A stretch of 64,000 bases of DNA from UMGS1696 sp963642885 (GTDB taxonomy: Bacteria > Bacillota > Clostridia > Oscillospirales > CAG-272): NCBI GenBank assembly GCA_963642885.1, contig CAVIJI010000007.1, positions 1 through 64,000 of the forward strand. The letters are read 5' to 3'. The notes under the pieces are model-generated. The model was given only the letters and a program-made list of their open reading frames with translations, had not been told where the DNA came from and did not search any database. Of the stretch, positions 30,628 to 39,210 are shown in pieces. A program made the position numbers and the translations under genes. Each line of letters starts with the position of its first letter. Position 1 is the stretch's first letter.

Positions 30628-32898
30628 GTGAACGAAGTCGACGGCGTAAACGTAGTAACGGACGAATATGAATCTATAGCCGGCATAGTGGATTCGATTA
30701 TTTTTCAAAACGAAGAAAACGGCTATGTTGTTTTCGAAATGGAAGACACAGAAGGATACCCCGTAACCGTTAAGGGCACAATTCCGTACCTTGCCGAAGG
30801 CGACAAGCTGACCGTTACGGGAAAATGGGTCAACCATAAGACCTACGGAAAGCAGTTTGATGCTCAGGCATACGAAAAAACTCTCCCCGCCGAAGAAAGC
30901 GACATCTTGCGGTATCTCGCATCGGGTGCGGTTAAAGGAATCGGCCCGAAAACAGCACAGAAAATAGTCGAACAGTTCGGCACCGACTCATTCAAGGTTA
31001 TAGAGGAACATCCCGACTGGCTCGCCGAAATACCGGGAATCACACGCAAGAAAGCCGAAAGTATTAACGAAAACTTTAAATCCATTTCCGGCGCACGTGC
31101 AGTGATGATGTTCTGCCGTGATCTGTTCACCCCTCAGACCGCAATGAAAATATACAAGAAGTGGGGTTCCTCCGCCGTCGAAAAGATACGCATGAATCCT
31201 TACAGACTATGCGAGGATTTCAGAGGTATATCGTTCACTCGCGCTGACGGTATCGCCATGAACATGGGACTTGACCCGTCGTCACCGGAGAGAATTATTC
31301 ACGGAGCCGTTTATGTTCTTCGTGCCGAAGCGGCGAGATCGGGACACACCTGCCTTCCGCTTGATGATCTTATTCGCTGCACCTGTGACTTGCTTTTCGA
31401 AGGAAAAGCCGAAAAAAAAGAGTATATCGCGTCATGCATCGAGGATGCCCTGACTAAGCTGACACTTATCCCCGTAAAAAAAGGCGGAATAAGGTATATT
31501 TACGAGCCGAGAACATATACAGCCGAGCTGTATATTGCCGAAAAGCTGAAAAAAATCAGTGCTCTCTGTCCTAAAATCAGTATAAACGATGCCCGACTTA
31601 TGATCGAAAAATGCGAGGCACAATCGGGAATAAAGTATGCCGAAGCACAAAGACAGGCACTTTTTACGGCAATGTCCGAAGGCGTAATGATTCTGACGGG
31701 CGGTCCCGGCACAGGTAAAACCACTATTATAAAAGGGCTTATATCCATATTTACTTCATTGGATTTTGAGGTCGCACTTGCCGCTCCGACGGGAAGGGCG
31801 GCTAAACGCATGAGTGAAGCAACATCTCACGAGGCGAAAACCATACATCGTTTGCTTGAAATGGATGCCGCATCGGATATTGAGGGCGGAGCGAAATTCC
31901 TGCGTGACGAAAACAACACTCTCGATGCCGATGCGGTCATCATTGACGAGGCGTCCATGATTGATATCTACCTTATGGACTCCCTCCTTAAAGCGATAAA
32001 GAACGGCTCACGCCTTATTCTGATCGGAGACTCGGATCAGCTCCCGTCGGTAGGATGCGGAAATGTTCTGCGTGATATAATAGATTCAGGCGTGTATCCG
32101 ACGGTTATGCTGAGCGAAATATTCCGTCAGTCGCAAAGCAGTCTCATAATAACAAACGCACACCGCATCAACGAAGGCACGGCTCCGATACTCGATAAGC
32201 GCGGGGCGGACTCGGATTTTTTCTTCCTGCCGCGTGAATCGGAGGAAAGCATTGCCATGACCGTCACGGATCTCGTTTGCAACAGACTTCCGAAAAGCTA
32301 CGGTGAGGATATTATAACGAAAACTCAGGTCATAACTCCCTCGCGAAAGGGCCTTTCCGGAACCGACAATCTCAATGCCATGATTCAGTCGGTTCTGAAT
32401 CCTCCCGCTCAGGGTAAAAAAGAAAAAAAATATCGCGACGTTGTTTTCCGTGTCGGCGACAGAATAATGCAGACAAAAAACAACTACACGATAGAGTGGG
32501 AGTGTGACGACGGTAAAAGAGGCATGGGTATATACAACGGTGACATCGGGGTAATAAACTCCATCGATACCGACGAGAATACGCTTGAAGTTCAATTCGA
32601 CGACAGACGCTGTACGCTCGATTTTACCGCTCTTGATGAAATAGACCATGCGTATGCCATAACGGTACACAAAAGCCAGGGAAGCGAATATAATGCGGTT
32701 GTAATACCGCTATACAATTGTGCTCCCATGCTGCTTTCACGCAATCTCATATATACCGCCGTTACGCGCGGCGCTCGTATGGTGATTCTGGTAGGCAAGC
32801 TGTCCGTACTGAACACCATGATACAAAACGACCGCCATATCGCAAGATGTACGATGCTGAAGGATTTTATCATAAAGCTGAGCGGTGAACCGCTGTAA
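30628..32898 (+). CDS. recD2: RecD2-type ATP-dependent DNA helicase
   Basis: A 756-residue superfamily 1B 5'-to-3' helicase. The N-terminal third has an OB-like part and helix-hairpin-helix motifs (GAVKGIGPKTAQKIVEQFG, AEIPGITRKKAESI) that mark RecD2 rather than RecBCD RecD. The motor follows with Walker A GGPGTGKTT (about 358-366), DEASMID, and the GDSDQLPSVG motif; a C-terminal UvrD-like part has AITVHKSQGSEY. It probably acts in replication-fork repair. The GTG at 30628 follows AAGGAGG at 30609-30615; the protein otherwise begins directly with its conserved region. Confidence 0.92.
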   Translation: MNEVDGVNVVTDEYESIAGIVDSIIFQNEENGYVVFEMEDTEGYPVTVKGTIPYLAEGDKLTVTGKWVNHKTYGKQFDAQAYEKTLPAEESDILRYLASGAVKGIGPKTAQKIVEQFGTDSFKVIEEHPDWLAEIPGITRKKAESINENFKSISGARAVMMFCRDLFTPQTAMKIYKKWGSSAVEKIRMNPYRLCEDFRGISFTRADGIAMNMGLDPSSPERIIHGAVYVLRAEAARSGHTCLPLDDLIRCTCDLLFEGKAEKKEYIASCIEDALTKLTLIPVKKGGIRYIYEPRTYTAELYIAEKLKKISALCPKISINDARLMIEKCEAQSGIKYAEAQRQALFTAMSEGVMILTGGPGTGKTTIIKGLISIFTSLDFEVALAAPTGRAAKRMSEATSHEAKTIHRLLEMDAASDIEGGAKFLRDENNTLDADAVIIDEASMIDIYLMDSLLKAIKNGSRLILIGDSDQLPSVGCGNVLRDIIDSGVYPTVMLSEIFRQSQSSLIITNAHRINEGTAPILDKRGADSDFFFLPRESEESIAMTVTDLVCNRLPKSYGEDIITKTQVITPSRKGLSGTDNLNAMIQSVLNPPAQGKKEKKYRDVVFRVGDRIMQTKNNYTIEWECDDGKRGMGIYNGDIGVINSIDTDENTLEVQFDDRRCTLDFTALDEIDHAYAITVHKSQGSEYNAVVIPLYNCAPMLLSRNLIYTAVTRGARMVILVGKLSVLNTMIQNDRHIARCTMLKDFIIKLSGEPL

Positions 32899-32910
32899 TA
32901 ATTTAACACA

Positions 32911-32960
32911 AAAAGAACATGCCGTGATATGTCTGTGCATATCAACAGCATGTTCTTTTC
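32911..32960. terminator. Bidirectional terminator between recD2 and the MarR gene
   Basis: AAAAGAACATGC (32911-32922) pairs with GCATGTTCTTTT (32948-32959). A-runs and T-runs on both sides let it serve both converging genes. Confidence 0.85.
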
Positions 32961-32961
32961 T

Positions 32962-33426
32962 TTATTCTTCAGCTTGTTTTCTGTATTTCATAATGATTTC
33001 GGCAAGTCTGTTTACGCAATTGCGTACATCTCTCTTTTCGTCATCATCGCAATGGCCGACCATCCTGATAAGCTCTTCGATTATCAGCTTTTTCAGCCGC
33101 TCGAAATATTGCTCGCCGAGCGGCGTAATCGACAGTCTCACCTGTCTGTGATTCTTCTCATCATCTACACGAACGACATGTCCCTTTCGCTCGTGCATGT
33201 CCACAAGCCGTGTAAACTGCTGCTTGGTTATGTTTACCCTTTTGGCACACTCGGACATCGTAAACAGTCTGTCCTTGTTTTCGCTCAGGATTTCAAGTAA
33301 ATAAAAGCTGTGCGAATGAATCCTGATGTCGTTTTCGACTATTATATGCCTTCGTATCAGCCCGTAATATTCAAGCATGAATAAGAGACAGTCGTTTGCG
33401 ACTTCCCTTTCAAATAAATCCTCCAA
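32962..33426 (-). CDS. MarR family transcriptional regulator
   Basis: A 154-residue winged-helix regulator. Central residues FTMSECAKRVNITKQQFTRLVDMHERKGHVVRVDDEKNHRQVRLSITPLG hold the recognition helix and the wing with its DxRxxR-like DEKNHRQ segment. Flanking helices form the dimer interface. It would bind a palindromic operator and probably respond to a small ligand, both unknown. The frame opens only at a TTG at 33426, right after the stop of the membrane protein upstream; GGGGG provides a weak ribosome site, so an ATG about 17 codons in is a possible alternative. Confidence 0.85.
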   Translation of the reverse strand: MEDLFEREVANDCLLFMLEYYGLIRRHIIVENDIRIHSHSFYLLEILSENKDRLFTMSECAKRVNITKQQFTRLVDMHERKGHVVRVDDEKNHRQVRLSITPLGEQYFERLKKLIIEELIRMVGHCDDDEKRDVRNCVNRLAEIIMKYRKQAEE

Positions 33427-33429
33427 TTG

Positions 33430-34035
33430 TCATTCCCCCGAACCGTCACCGATTATTATGTCAAATACCTTTTGTACCAAAAGACCGAAAATGAACAAGA
33501 GCCATGTGTATTTCCATCCGCCGACTGTCAGTCCTACGGCAAAATATATTATCAATATTATACGCCACAGCATGGACGGAACATTCCGTTTCAGAAGCTT
33601 ATTCAAGGATTCACCTTTGTTGTACTTCTTAACCATGTCCATAATAGTCTGTCCTATGGAAGCCCATATGAAGATTAACCATGTGAGACGCCATCCGCCG
33701 AAAATAATGGAAAAAGCAAGGTAAGCGAAAACCACAAGCATCCACAAGGCAGAGCAAATTTTATCGATGTGTTTTTCGTTCTGCTTGTAGTTTTCACGGT
33801 TGCGCCGTCCTCTGCTCTCGTCTTCCGTAAGCGGGAGCGAGTCAAGCATTTTCTTTATATCGTCGACGTTCTTCAAAACGTCGCGGTATGCGTTAAGCTC
33901 ACTCATACCCGCGTGTACACGCTCATTGTAGCCTTTTTCTATCTCTTCCGTAAGGCTGTCGCATACAGCAGCGGCCGACGCGCTTCCCGCATCATCACAA
34001 AGCTCCTTAATTTTCCGCTTGATTTCTCTATCCAA
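33430..34035 (-). CDS. HAAS-domain membrane protein
   Basis: A 201-residue protein with a helical N-terminal half and about four membrane segments in two pairs. Residues around YNERVHAGMSELNAYRDVLKNVDDI match the HAAS (DUF1700-like) domain, which in Firmicutes often occurs in membrane proteins next to PadR-type regulators. The two hydrophobic hairpins are similar to each other (both contain WRLTW or WKYTW followed by LLIF or LIFIW), suggesting an internal duplication. It starts at TTG, supported by AAAGGAG seven bases upstream, and ends three bases before the MarR gene, so the two likely form a signalling pair. Confidence 0.65.
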   Translation of the reverse strand: MDREIKRKIKELCDDAGSASAAAVCDSLTEEIEKGYNERVHAGMSELNAYRDVLKNVDDIKKMLDSLPLTEDESRGRRNRENYKQNEKHIDKICSALWMLVVFAYLAFSIIFGGWRLTWLIFIWASIGQTIMDMVKKYNKGESLNKLLKRNVPSMLWRIILIIYFAVGLTVGGWKYTWLLFIFGLLVQKVFDIIIGDGSGE

Positions 34036-34153
34036 TATCTACTCCTTTAACGAATTCTCGCGAGGGTCCGATTAAAATTATCTTTTTGCAGCCTGCTTTT
34101 TGATACGGTTGCCGTCCCGTCACTGACGCGGCGGTATTCCCCACTATACAGCT

Positions 34154-34182
34154 ATAATATATCCGCCGACATCAGCCCGCAA
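34154..34182 (-). promoter_or_regulatory. Possible promoter of the HAAS-MarR operon
   Basis: On the minus strand, TTGCGG, 17-base spacer, TATTAT. It overlaps the 3' end of the upstream gene. No better match is present. Confidence 0.4.
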
Positions 34183-35953
34183 GGCTCGCGGACTTCCACA
34201 TCAGTCCGTAGTCATCGTATACGTACGTGTCGTCCGGCAGGAACAGCGCATCCTCCGCGTTGACATCACCGCTTCCTACCCTCATCGATGAGTTGTACTT
34301 GCCGCGGTATACGGCAACGTGAACATGCTTGCCGCTCGCAATTCCGTAATCTCCCGAATCGTAGAAGTACTCGCCCTGCGTCAATGCACGACCGATATAT
34401 ATATCGGAAATATCGTTGTCATGCATGAAGCATAACGTCATGTAGTCATAACTTCCGTCCGCATATCTTACCTTATCCGTGCTCTCAATCCATACCGCGT
34501 TGCACGCTGTCTCTGTGGCGTTGATCGCAACAACCTTCGCGTTGAACGGTGAGTAAACCGCTCTTTCGGCAGGCTGTATGTCAAGCGCGTTCTGGTTGCC
34601 GTGTGAGTAATCGTCATACGCACCCTGAGTTACGAGAAGGGATTTCGCTACGAAAACAGCCATTTCTTCACCTGAGGAGTTCATTGTGCCCTCTCGGGTG
34701 AATTCCCACGATATCTCCGAACCGCCGAGCACTATTCCCGTGCCGTTTGCCACTCCGCCGTTCGTACCGAGCGTGAGCTTGCCGGACGCGGATTCTATCT
34801 TCCATGTTCCGTCGGCAGAGCCGATTATGTTGAATTCAAGCGCGTTTGAACCTGTGGATTGGTACAGCCCTATTTCCTTCGACGAATAGTTTTTATTGAC
34901 TCCGAGGACTCTGCCGTAACCGTTTCGTGATGACGCGGCGTATATGTAGTATGTGCCTCTTTCGGTTCGCTCTATTCTGAAGGTCTGAGTTATGTCGTCA
35001 CTTGCGTCCCACAGCGTCACTCCGACTCCCTCGTAGTCGCTGTTCATTCCCGACGAGGCAACATTCAACAGCTTTCCGCTTCCGACAGCTTTAATCTTGT
35101 AGTAACCGTTGGGAACAATCCAGCTTGTATCGTAGCCGACGGCATCAAGATAGTTCTTCACCTCGGATGTCTGTCTGTTCCAGAGAAGAAACACAGCGTC
35201 GCTGTAGCTTATCTCGCCTTTTTCAACCAAAATATCCGAATATACTCTGTCCGATTCCTTTACGGTTGCACGCAGCGTGTTGTACATCGCCGACACCGCT
35301 CCCGCTCTTGTCAACGGTTCGTCCTTCTCCGTAACGCAAATACCTATGCTTCTTGCGTAATCCGCCGCCATATAGTATGTATAATCTCCCGCGCCGATTC
35401 GATAACCGAGAGCATACAGCATGTAGCTCATGAATCTTTCCGTGGATTCACCGAGCTGCGGTTCGAACTTGAGATTGCTGTAGTCCTGCGCTCCGTCTAT
35501 AAGGTCGTCGAGCAAGCCGCAATTGTAAACGTAGCCAACATAATCGGATGCCCACTCGGGCACGTCGACAAACGGATGCTTGTAATGCACAAGCAATGCT
35601 TCATCCTCCGCACCGAGCAGTCTTACCGCGAAAACCGCGGACTCCACTCGGTTAAGACCTCTTTCAAGCGAAAATTCAACGCCGCCGTTTATGTCCGTAC
35701 CGTCACCCGATATAAATCCGAGATAGTACAGTCTCATCGCCGCGTCGTTTGCGTCAAGCTCCGTTCCCGCCTTTATAACGGAACCGAGCTTGTTTTTAAG
35801 TGAGTTTTCAAGGCGTTCCTCTATGGTGTCGCCTTTAATGTAGCTATATGAATCGAAAATGCCGAACGCGCCTGCTTCCACCGAAGCCGTAACCGCTGTT
35901 GTCAATGCAAACAAAAGTGCGGCAATTCTTTTTATACATGAATTCCTTCGCAT
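34172..35953 (-). CDS. Secreted protein with SLH-like, ricin-type lectin and M23 peptidase domains
   Basis: A 593-residue exported protein. A signal peptide (1-28) leads into about 240 residues with S-layer-homology features (RVESAVFAVRLLG, FVDVPEWASDYVGYVYNCGL, and a second TRAGAVSAMYNTL). Residues about 280-420 form a ricin-type trefoil: YYKIKAVGSGKLLNV, VTLWDASDDITQTFRI, plus two similar repeats. The C-terminal M23 domain keeps SHGNQNALDI, FMHDND and GKHVHVAVY, consistent with zinc binding, though the first His-Asp spacing is wider than usual. It likely sits on the wall, binds glycan and cuts peptidoglycan. No terminator is evident; AAGGAAA precedes the ATG. Confidence 0.75.
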   Translation of the reverse strand: MRRNSCIKRIAALLFALTTAVTASVEAGAFGIFDSYSYIKGDTIEERLENSLKNKLGSVIKAGTELDANDAAMRLYYLGFISGDGTDINGGVEFSLERGLNRVESAVFAVRLLGAEDEALLVHYKHPFVDVPEWASDYVGYVYNCGLLDDLIDGAQDYSNLKFEPQLGESTERFMSYMLYALGYRIGAGDYTYYMAADYARSIGICVTEKDEPLTRAGAVSAMYNTLRATVKESDRVYSDILVEKGEISYSDAVFLLWNRQTSEVKNYLDAVGYDTSWIVPNGYYKIKAVGSGKLLNVASSGMNSDYEGVGVTLWDASDDITQTFRIERTERGTYYIYAASSRNGYGRVLGVNKNYSSKEIGLYQSTGSNALEFNIIGSADGTWKIESASGKLTLGTNGGVANGTGIVLGGSEISWEFTREGTMNSSGEEMAVFVAKSLLVTQGAYDDYSHGNQNALDIQPAERAVYSPFNAKVVAINATETACNAVWIESTDKVRYADGSYDYMTLCFMHDNDISDIYIGRALTQGEYFYDSGDYGIASGKHVHVAVYRGKYNSSMRVGSGDVNAEDALFLPDDTYVYDDYGLMWKSASLAG

Positions 35954-36010
35954 CGTATTTCCTTACAATAAAAAAAATATACCCAATTTTTATTATAACC
36001 CAAAATATAT

Positions 36011-36020
36011 NNNNNNNNNN
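36011..36020. other. Assembly gap (ten N)
   Basis: Exactly ten N. ACCCAAT and ATTGGGT words lie on either side, and a TATAAT box for the minus-strand gene lies just inside. Gene order across the gap is not proven. Confidence 0.95.
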
Positions 36021-36094
36021 CAATGAATATACGCAAAATACATTGGGTTAATCATAATTTAATCTTTCTCACGCTTTTATCATTTCAATATATA

Positions 36095-36123
36095 TTGACA
36101 ATTATTTCGATATATGATATACT
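36095..36123 (+). promoter_or_regulatory. Promoter of the zinc-ribbon membrane protein
   Basis: TTGACA at 36095-36100, 17-base spacer, TATACT at 36118-36123. Confidence 0.8.
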
Positions 36124-36174
36124 TAATTAACAATAAAGAATCATACTTTATGTATTTATTTTGGGAGGTTTAAA

Positions 36175-36609
36175 ATGAAATTCTGTCCTAATTGTCGTTT
36201 GACATTCGACGATTCCGCAAACAATTGTCCGCAGTGCAATGCTCCTCTTATGTCCGTTCCGAATGCCGCCCCCTCGACGGATCACACAGCCGAATTCAGT
36301 CCCGCTGACATTTCCGAAAATAAGGTACTCGCCATGATTCCGTATCTTTTCGGATGGATCGGTATCATTATCGTCCTTCTCGCAAGCGGCAACTCTCCCT
36401 ACGCCTTCTTCCACGTTAAGCAGGCTTTGAAGATTCAGGTTATATCGGCTATTTCGTGCCTTCTTGTGATTATTCCCTTCATCGGATGGTTCGTTATGGG
36501 TGTGTGGGGCATTATAACGCTTGTTATCAATATTATCTGCTTTGTTAAAGTATGCAAAAACAAAGCAGAGGAACCTCCGATTATATCAAGCTTCGGATTC
36601 CTCAAATAA
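36175..36609 (+). CDS. Zinc-ribbon membrane protein
   Basis: A 144-residue protein. The first 25 residues form a zinc ribbon (CPNCRLTFDDSANNCPQC). After a short flexible linker come about three hydrophobic segments with a DUF4870/Tic20-like layout: AMIPYLFGWIGI, FFHVKQALKIQ and FIGWFVMGVWGI. Ribbon-plus-membrane proteins of this kind are common in clostridia and have no settled role. GGGAGG precedes the ATG. It has its own promoter and terminator. Confidence 0.7.
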   Translation: MKFCPNCRLTFDDSANNCPQCNAPLMSVPNAAPSTDHTAEFSPADISENKVLAMIPYLFGWIGIIIVLLASGNSPYAFFHVKQALKIQVISAISCLLVIIPFIGWFVMGVWGIITLVINIICFVKVCKNKAEEPPIISSFGFLK

Positions 36610-36623
36610 TTAATAGTTTTACG

Positions 36624-36652
36624 AAAAAAAGAAGCCCTCGGGCTTCTTTTTT
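36624..36652 (+). terminator. Terminator after the zinc-ribbon gene
   Basis: GAAGCCC pairs with GGGCTTC around a TC loop, with A- and T-runs on both sides, so it may also serve the convergent parvulin gene. Confidence 0.85.
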
Positions 36653-36691
36653 ATGCTTAAAATAAGCTTTTACGCCTAATTCGATTTGTCA

Positions 36692-37444
36692 TTAAAGCTT
36701 GTCTACGGGATAGAGAATCTTGAGCTGGTTTACTCTGCTCTGGTATGCGGCCTGCTGCTTTTCGCCGATGAGAGCTTCTTTGATTTCGTCCTTGACTACC
36801 GAGAACTCTATCTTTCCGCCCGCGGATTTCTTGTTGAGCTTAATGATATGCCAGCCGAACTGTGTCTGTACGGGATCCGACATTTCACCTTCGTTCATTG
36901 CCGCACATGCGTTTTCGAATTCCGGCACCATCTGACCCTTACCGAAATCACCGAGACTTCCGCCCTGCTTACCCGACGGGCATGTGCTGTGCTCCATTGC
37001 GGCATTTTCAAACGTAATCTCGCCCGATTCGATTTTCGACTTCAGCTCTTTGGCAAGCTCTTCGGAGTCTACGAGTATGTGGCTTGCGTTGTAGCTTTCG
37101 CCTGCGTCGAACTGCTCCGGATGCTCGTCGTAGTATTTCTTAACCTCTTCATCGGTTACACGAACCTTTTCGACTGCCTTCTGAATGTTGTAGCTTGCGA
37201 GCAGTTCTTCCTTTACTCTGTTAAGCTGTTCCTTGAATGCGGGTTCTCTTTCGAGAAGATTTCTCTGAGCGTCAAGAAGAAAAAGCTTTTTGTTTATAAT
37301 CTGCTCGAGTATTACTGCTCTTCCCTGGGGATTGTTGTAGCTCTGTGCTCTCTGTCCCATCTGCATGAGTGTCGCATCTATTTCGCTCTCCATAATCGGC
37401 TTACCGCCCACCTGAGCGACGATTCTATCCTGTCCGTTGTTCAT
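36692..37444 (-). CDS. Parvulin-type peptidyl-prolyl isomerase, cytoplasmic
   Basis: A 250-residue protein with a SurA/PrsA-like helical N-terminus (QVGGKPIMESEIDATL) and a parvulin domain from about residue 110 (ASHILVDSEELAKELKSKIESGEITFENAA, SLGDFGKGQMVPEFENA, TQFGWHIIKL). Unlike PrsA it lacks a signal peptide or lipobox, so it should act in the cytoplasm as a folding helper. Clients are unknown. It is transcribed alone from a good promoter. Confidence 0.85.
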   Translation of the reverse strand: MNNGQDRIVAQVGGKPIMESEIDATLMQMGQRAQSYNNPQGRAVILEQIINKKLFLLDAQRNLLEREPAFKEQLNRVKEELLASYNIQKAVEKVRVTDEEVKKYYDEHPEQFDAGESYNASHILVDSEELAKELKSKIESGEITFENAAMEHSTCPSGKQGGSLGDFGKGQMVPEFENACAAMNEGEMSDPVQTQFGWHIIKLNKKSAGGKIEFSVVKDEIKEALIGEKQQAAYQSRVNQLKILYPVDKL

Positions 37445-37481
37445 TTTGTTAGTCCTTTCGTATTGTTATGCATACAGTACG

Positions 37482-37510
37482 ATTATATCAGACAAGGCGG
37501 TATTTTGCAA
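37482..37510 (-). promoter_or_regulatory. Promoter of the parvulin gene
   Basis: On the minus strand, TTGCAA, 17-base spacer, TATAAT. Confidence 0.75.
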
Positions 37511-37582
37511 GTATTTTTTCGGATAAGCCGATTAATTAATGCTTAATTAATGCCGTGTGTGTAAAGCAAAAAACATTATATA

Positions 37583-38338
37583 TCAGGTCTTGGACATTTT
37601 CATCATCAGCTTTGCGGGCGTGATTTTCGCGAGTACGCGGTAGAACTTATAGAAGGCAGTGGGTGTGTAAACACTCTTGCCGTATCCCGCTGCGACAAGC
37701 GCACCGTACGCTACCTTCGCGGGATCGCAGTACGGGAGAACATCGAACGTCTTCGAGTTGCCCTTGATTCCGCCGACCTTTATAAAATCGGTATCCATCG
37801 GGCCGGGGCATACTGCCGTTGCGGTTATACCCTTTGCCTTAAGCTCCTCTCCTATACCGAGTGTAAATGCGGTAACATACGCTTTAGACGCGCTGTAAAC
37901 GGTCATTCTCGGGTTCGGACAGAAGGACGCTATGGATGACACGTTAATAACACAGCCTCCCTTATGCATATAAGGCAGTGTCACGTGCGTCATCGCTGTA
38001 AGTCCCTTGAGGTTTAAGTCAATCATCTGTGTCTGCTTTTTCAATTCTCCCTCGCCGACATTTCCGAGGAAACCGCATCCCGAATTGTTTATGAGCATCC
38101 ATACCTCGGGATTGAGTCTCTCGAGCTCCGCGGCGAATTTCTCGTAGCTTTCATCAAGTGTAAGGTCGAGCGGGAAAATCCTGCACTGACGCGGTACCTC
38201 ACGTGCCGCTTCCGTGAGCTTATCCTTACTGCGTGATATAAGCCAGTATTCTTCGATATCGGGAAAAAGTGTCGGTAAATTATGCAAAAACTCACGTCCG
38301 AGACCTGCGGACGCGCCTGTAATTATCGCTGTTTTCAT
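37583..38338 (-). CDS. Short-chain dehydrogenase/reductase
   Basis: A 251-residue SDR-superfamily enzyme with TGASAGLGREF near the N-terminus, NNSG, the catalytic serine in INVSSIASF, and YSASKAY (Tyr-x-x-x-Lys). It is an NAD(P)-dependent oxidoreductase of unknown substrate. It starts 22 bases after the phosphatase stop, so the two are likely cotranscribed. Confidence 0.88.
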   Translation of the reverse strand: MKTAIITGASAGLGREFLHNLPTLFPDIEEYWLISRSKDKLTEAAREVPRQCRIFPLDLTLDESYEKFAAELERLNPEVWMLINNSGCGFLGNVGEGELKKQTQMIDLNLKGLTAMTHVTLPYMHKGGCVINVSSIASFCPNPRMTVYSASKAYVTAFTLGIGEELKAKGITATAVCPGPMDTDFIKVGGIKGNSKTFDVLPYCDPAKVAYGALVAAGYGKSVYTPTAFYKFYRVLAKITPAKLMMKMSKT

Positions 38339-38360
38339 TATAACTCTCCTGTATTATTTC

Positions 38361-39134
38361 TTATCCTCTGTACGTCAGGCCGATATTCTCAAGGTGAGTT
38401 GTGTCGCCTATCATAAATATTTTAGACTGATATGCGGGCTTTCCTTCGATTTCGTGCCTTGTTTTCGAATATACAACCGTGCTTACCGATGTCGGCATAA
38501 CGCGAATCATCTGCCAGTAGAGCGGCGGCGCTATATGCGCTATATGCGCGAGAAGCAGTGAGCCGAGTCCCATATGACAGAATATCGCTATATTAGCGTT
38601 ATCGTCGTAGTTTTCGTTTACTCTGTATTCGTATCCGCGTCTGTCAAGTCCGTTCTCGGAAAGGAGCTTATCAAACTCTCTGAATACCATCAGCGCGTAT
38701 TCTCCCGCACCTGTCGTCGTATATATCTCGTGCTCAAACCAATGCTCATTGTCGCTCAACTGCTGTGAAAACATTGTAAACAGTCTCAGGTCAAGATCCC
38801 ACGGGCAGCTGTTCGCATCCTTGTCGCCGATACCGTATTTTTTAAGCGGCTCGAATGCGGGATACGGGAACTCCTTCAGCCACTCCTTAGTCTCGGCCTT
38901 GATACCCGTTGCATACAGAAAATGCTTTGCGGTATCCTGCGCGCGGCCCAGCGGTGAGAGATAAACCTTCGTTATGCTTTCATGCACCTTGCTCTTGTCG
39001 GGGTCTCTGTAGTCTGCCGTATATATGTGATTTACGAGCCTGTCCCTTAGGAGATCGGCTTCGCTCCATCCGCGTTTCGTCAGCGAATCTATAGCGTAAT
39101 TCGGATCGCCGTGACGTATTATAAACAGTTTCAT
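38361..39134 (-). CDS. Histidine phosphatase family protein
   Basis: A 257-residue phosphoglycerate-mutase-like phosphatase. LFIIRHGDPNY supplies the catalytic His, VYLSPLGRAQDTA the second phosphate-binding Arg, and IFCHMG a late His. It lacks evidence for a particular substrate. I prefer the ATG at 39134, spaced about eight bases from AAAGG, over the GTG at 39143. Confidence 0.82.
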   Translation of the reverse strand: MKLFIIRHGDPNYAIDSLTKRGWSEADLLRDRLVNHIYTADYRDPDKSKVHESITKVYLSPLGRAQDTAKHFLYATGIKAETKEWLKEFPYPAFEPLKKYGIGDKDANSCPWDLDLRLFTMFSQQLSDNEHWFEHEIYTTTGAGEYALMVFREFDKLLSENGLDRRGYEYRVNENYDDNANIAIFCHMGLGSLLLAHIAHIAPPLYWQMIRVMPTSVSTVVYSKTRHEIEGKPAYQSKIFMIGDTTHLENIGLTYRG

Positions 39135-39165
39135 ATGAAGCACCTTTCAGTATTTTTTCATAAAG

Positions 39166-39194
39166 AGTATATCACAACTTTTCTCACATGTAAA
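39166..39194 (-). promoter_or_regulatory. Promoter of the phosphatase-SDR pair
   Basis: On the minus strand, TTTACA, 17-base spacer, TATACT. Confidence 0.65.
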
Positions 39195-39210
39195 GCCGAT
39201 ATTATATTCT

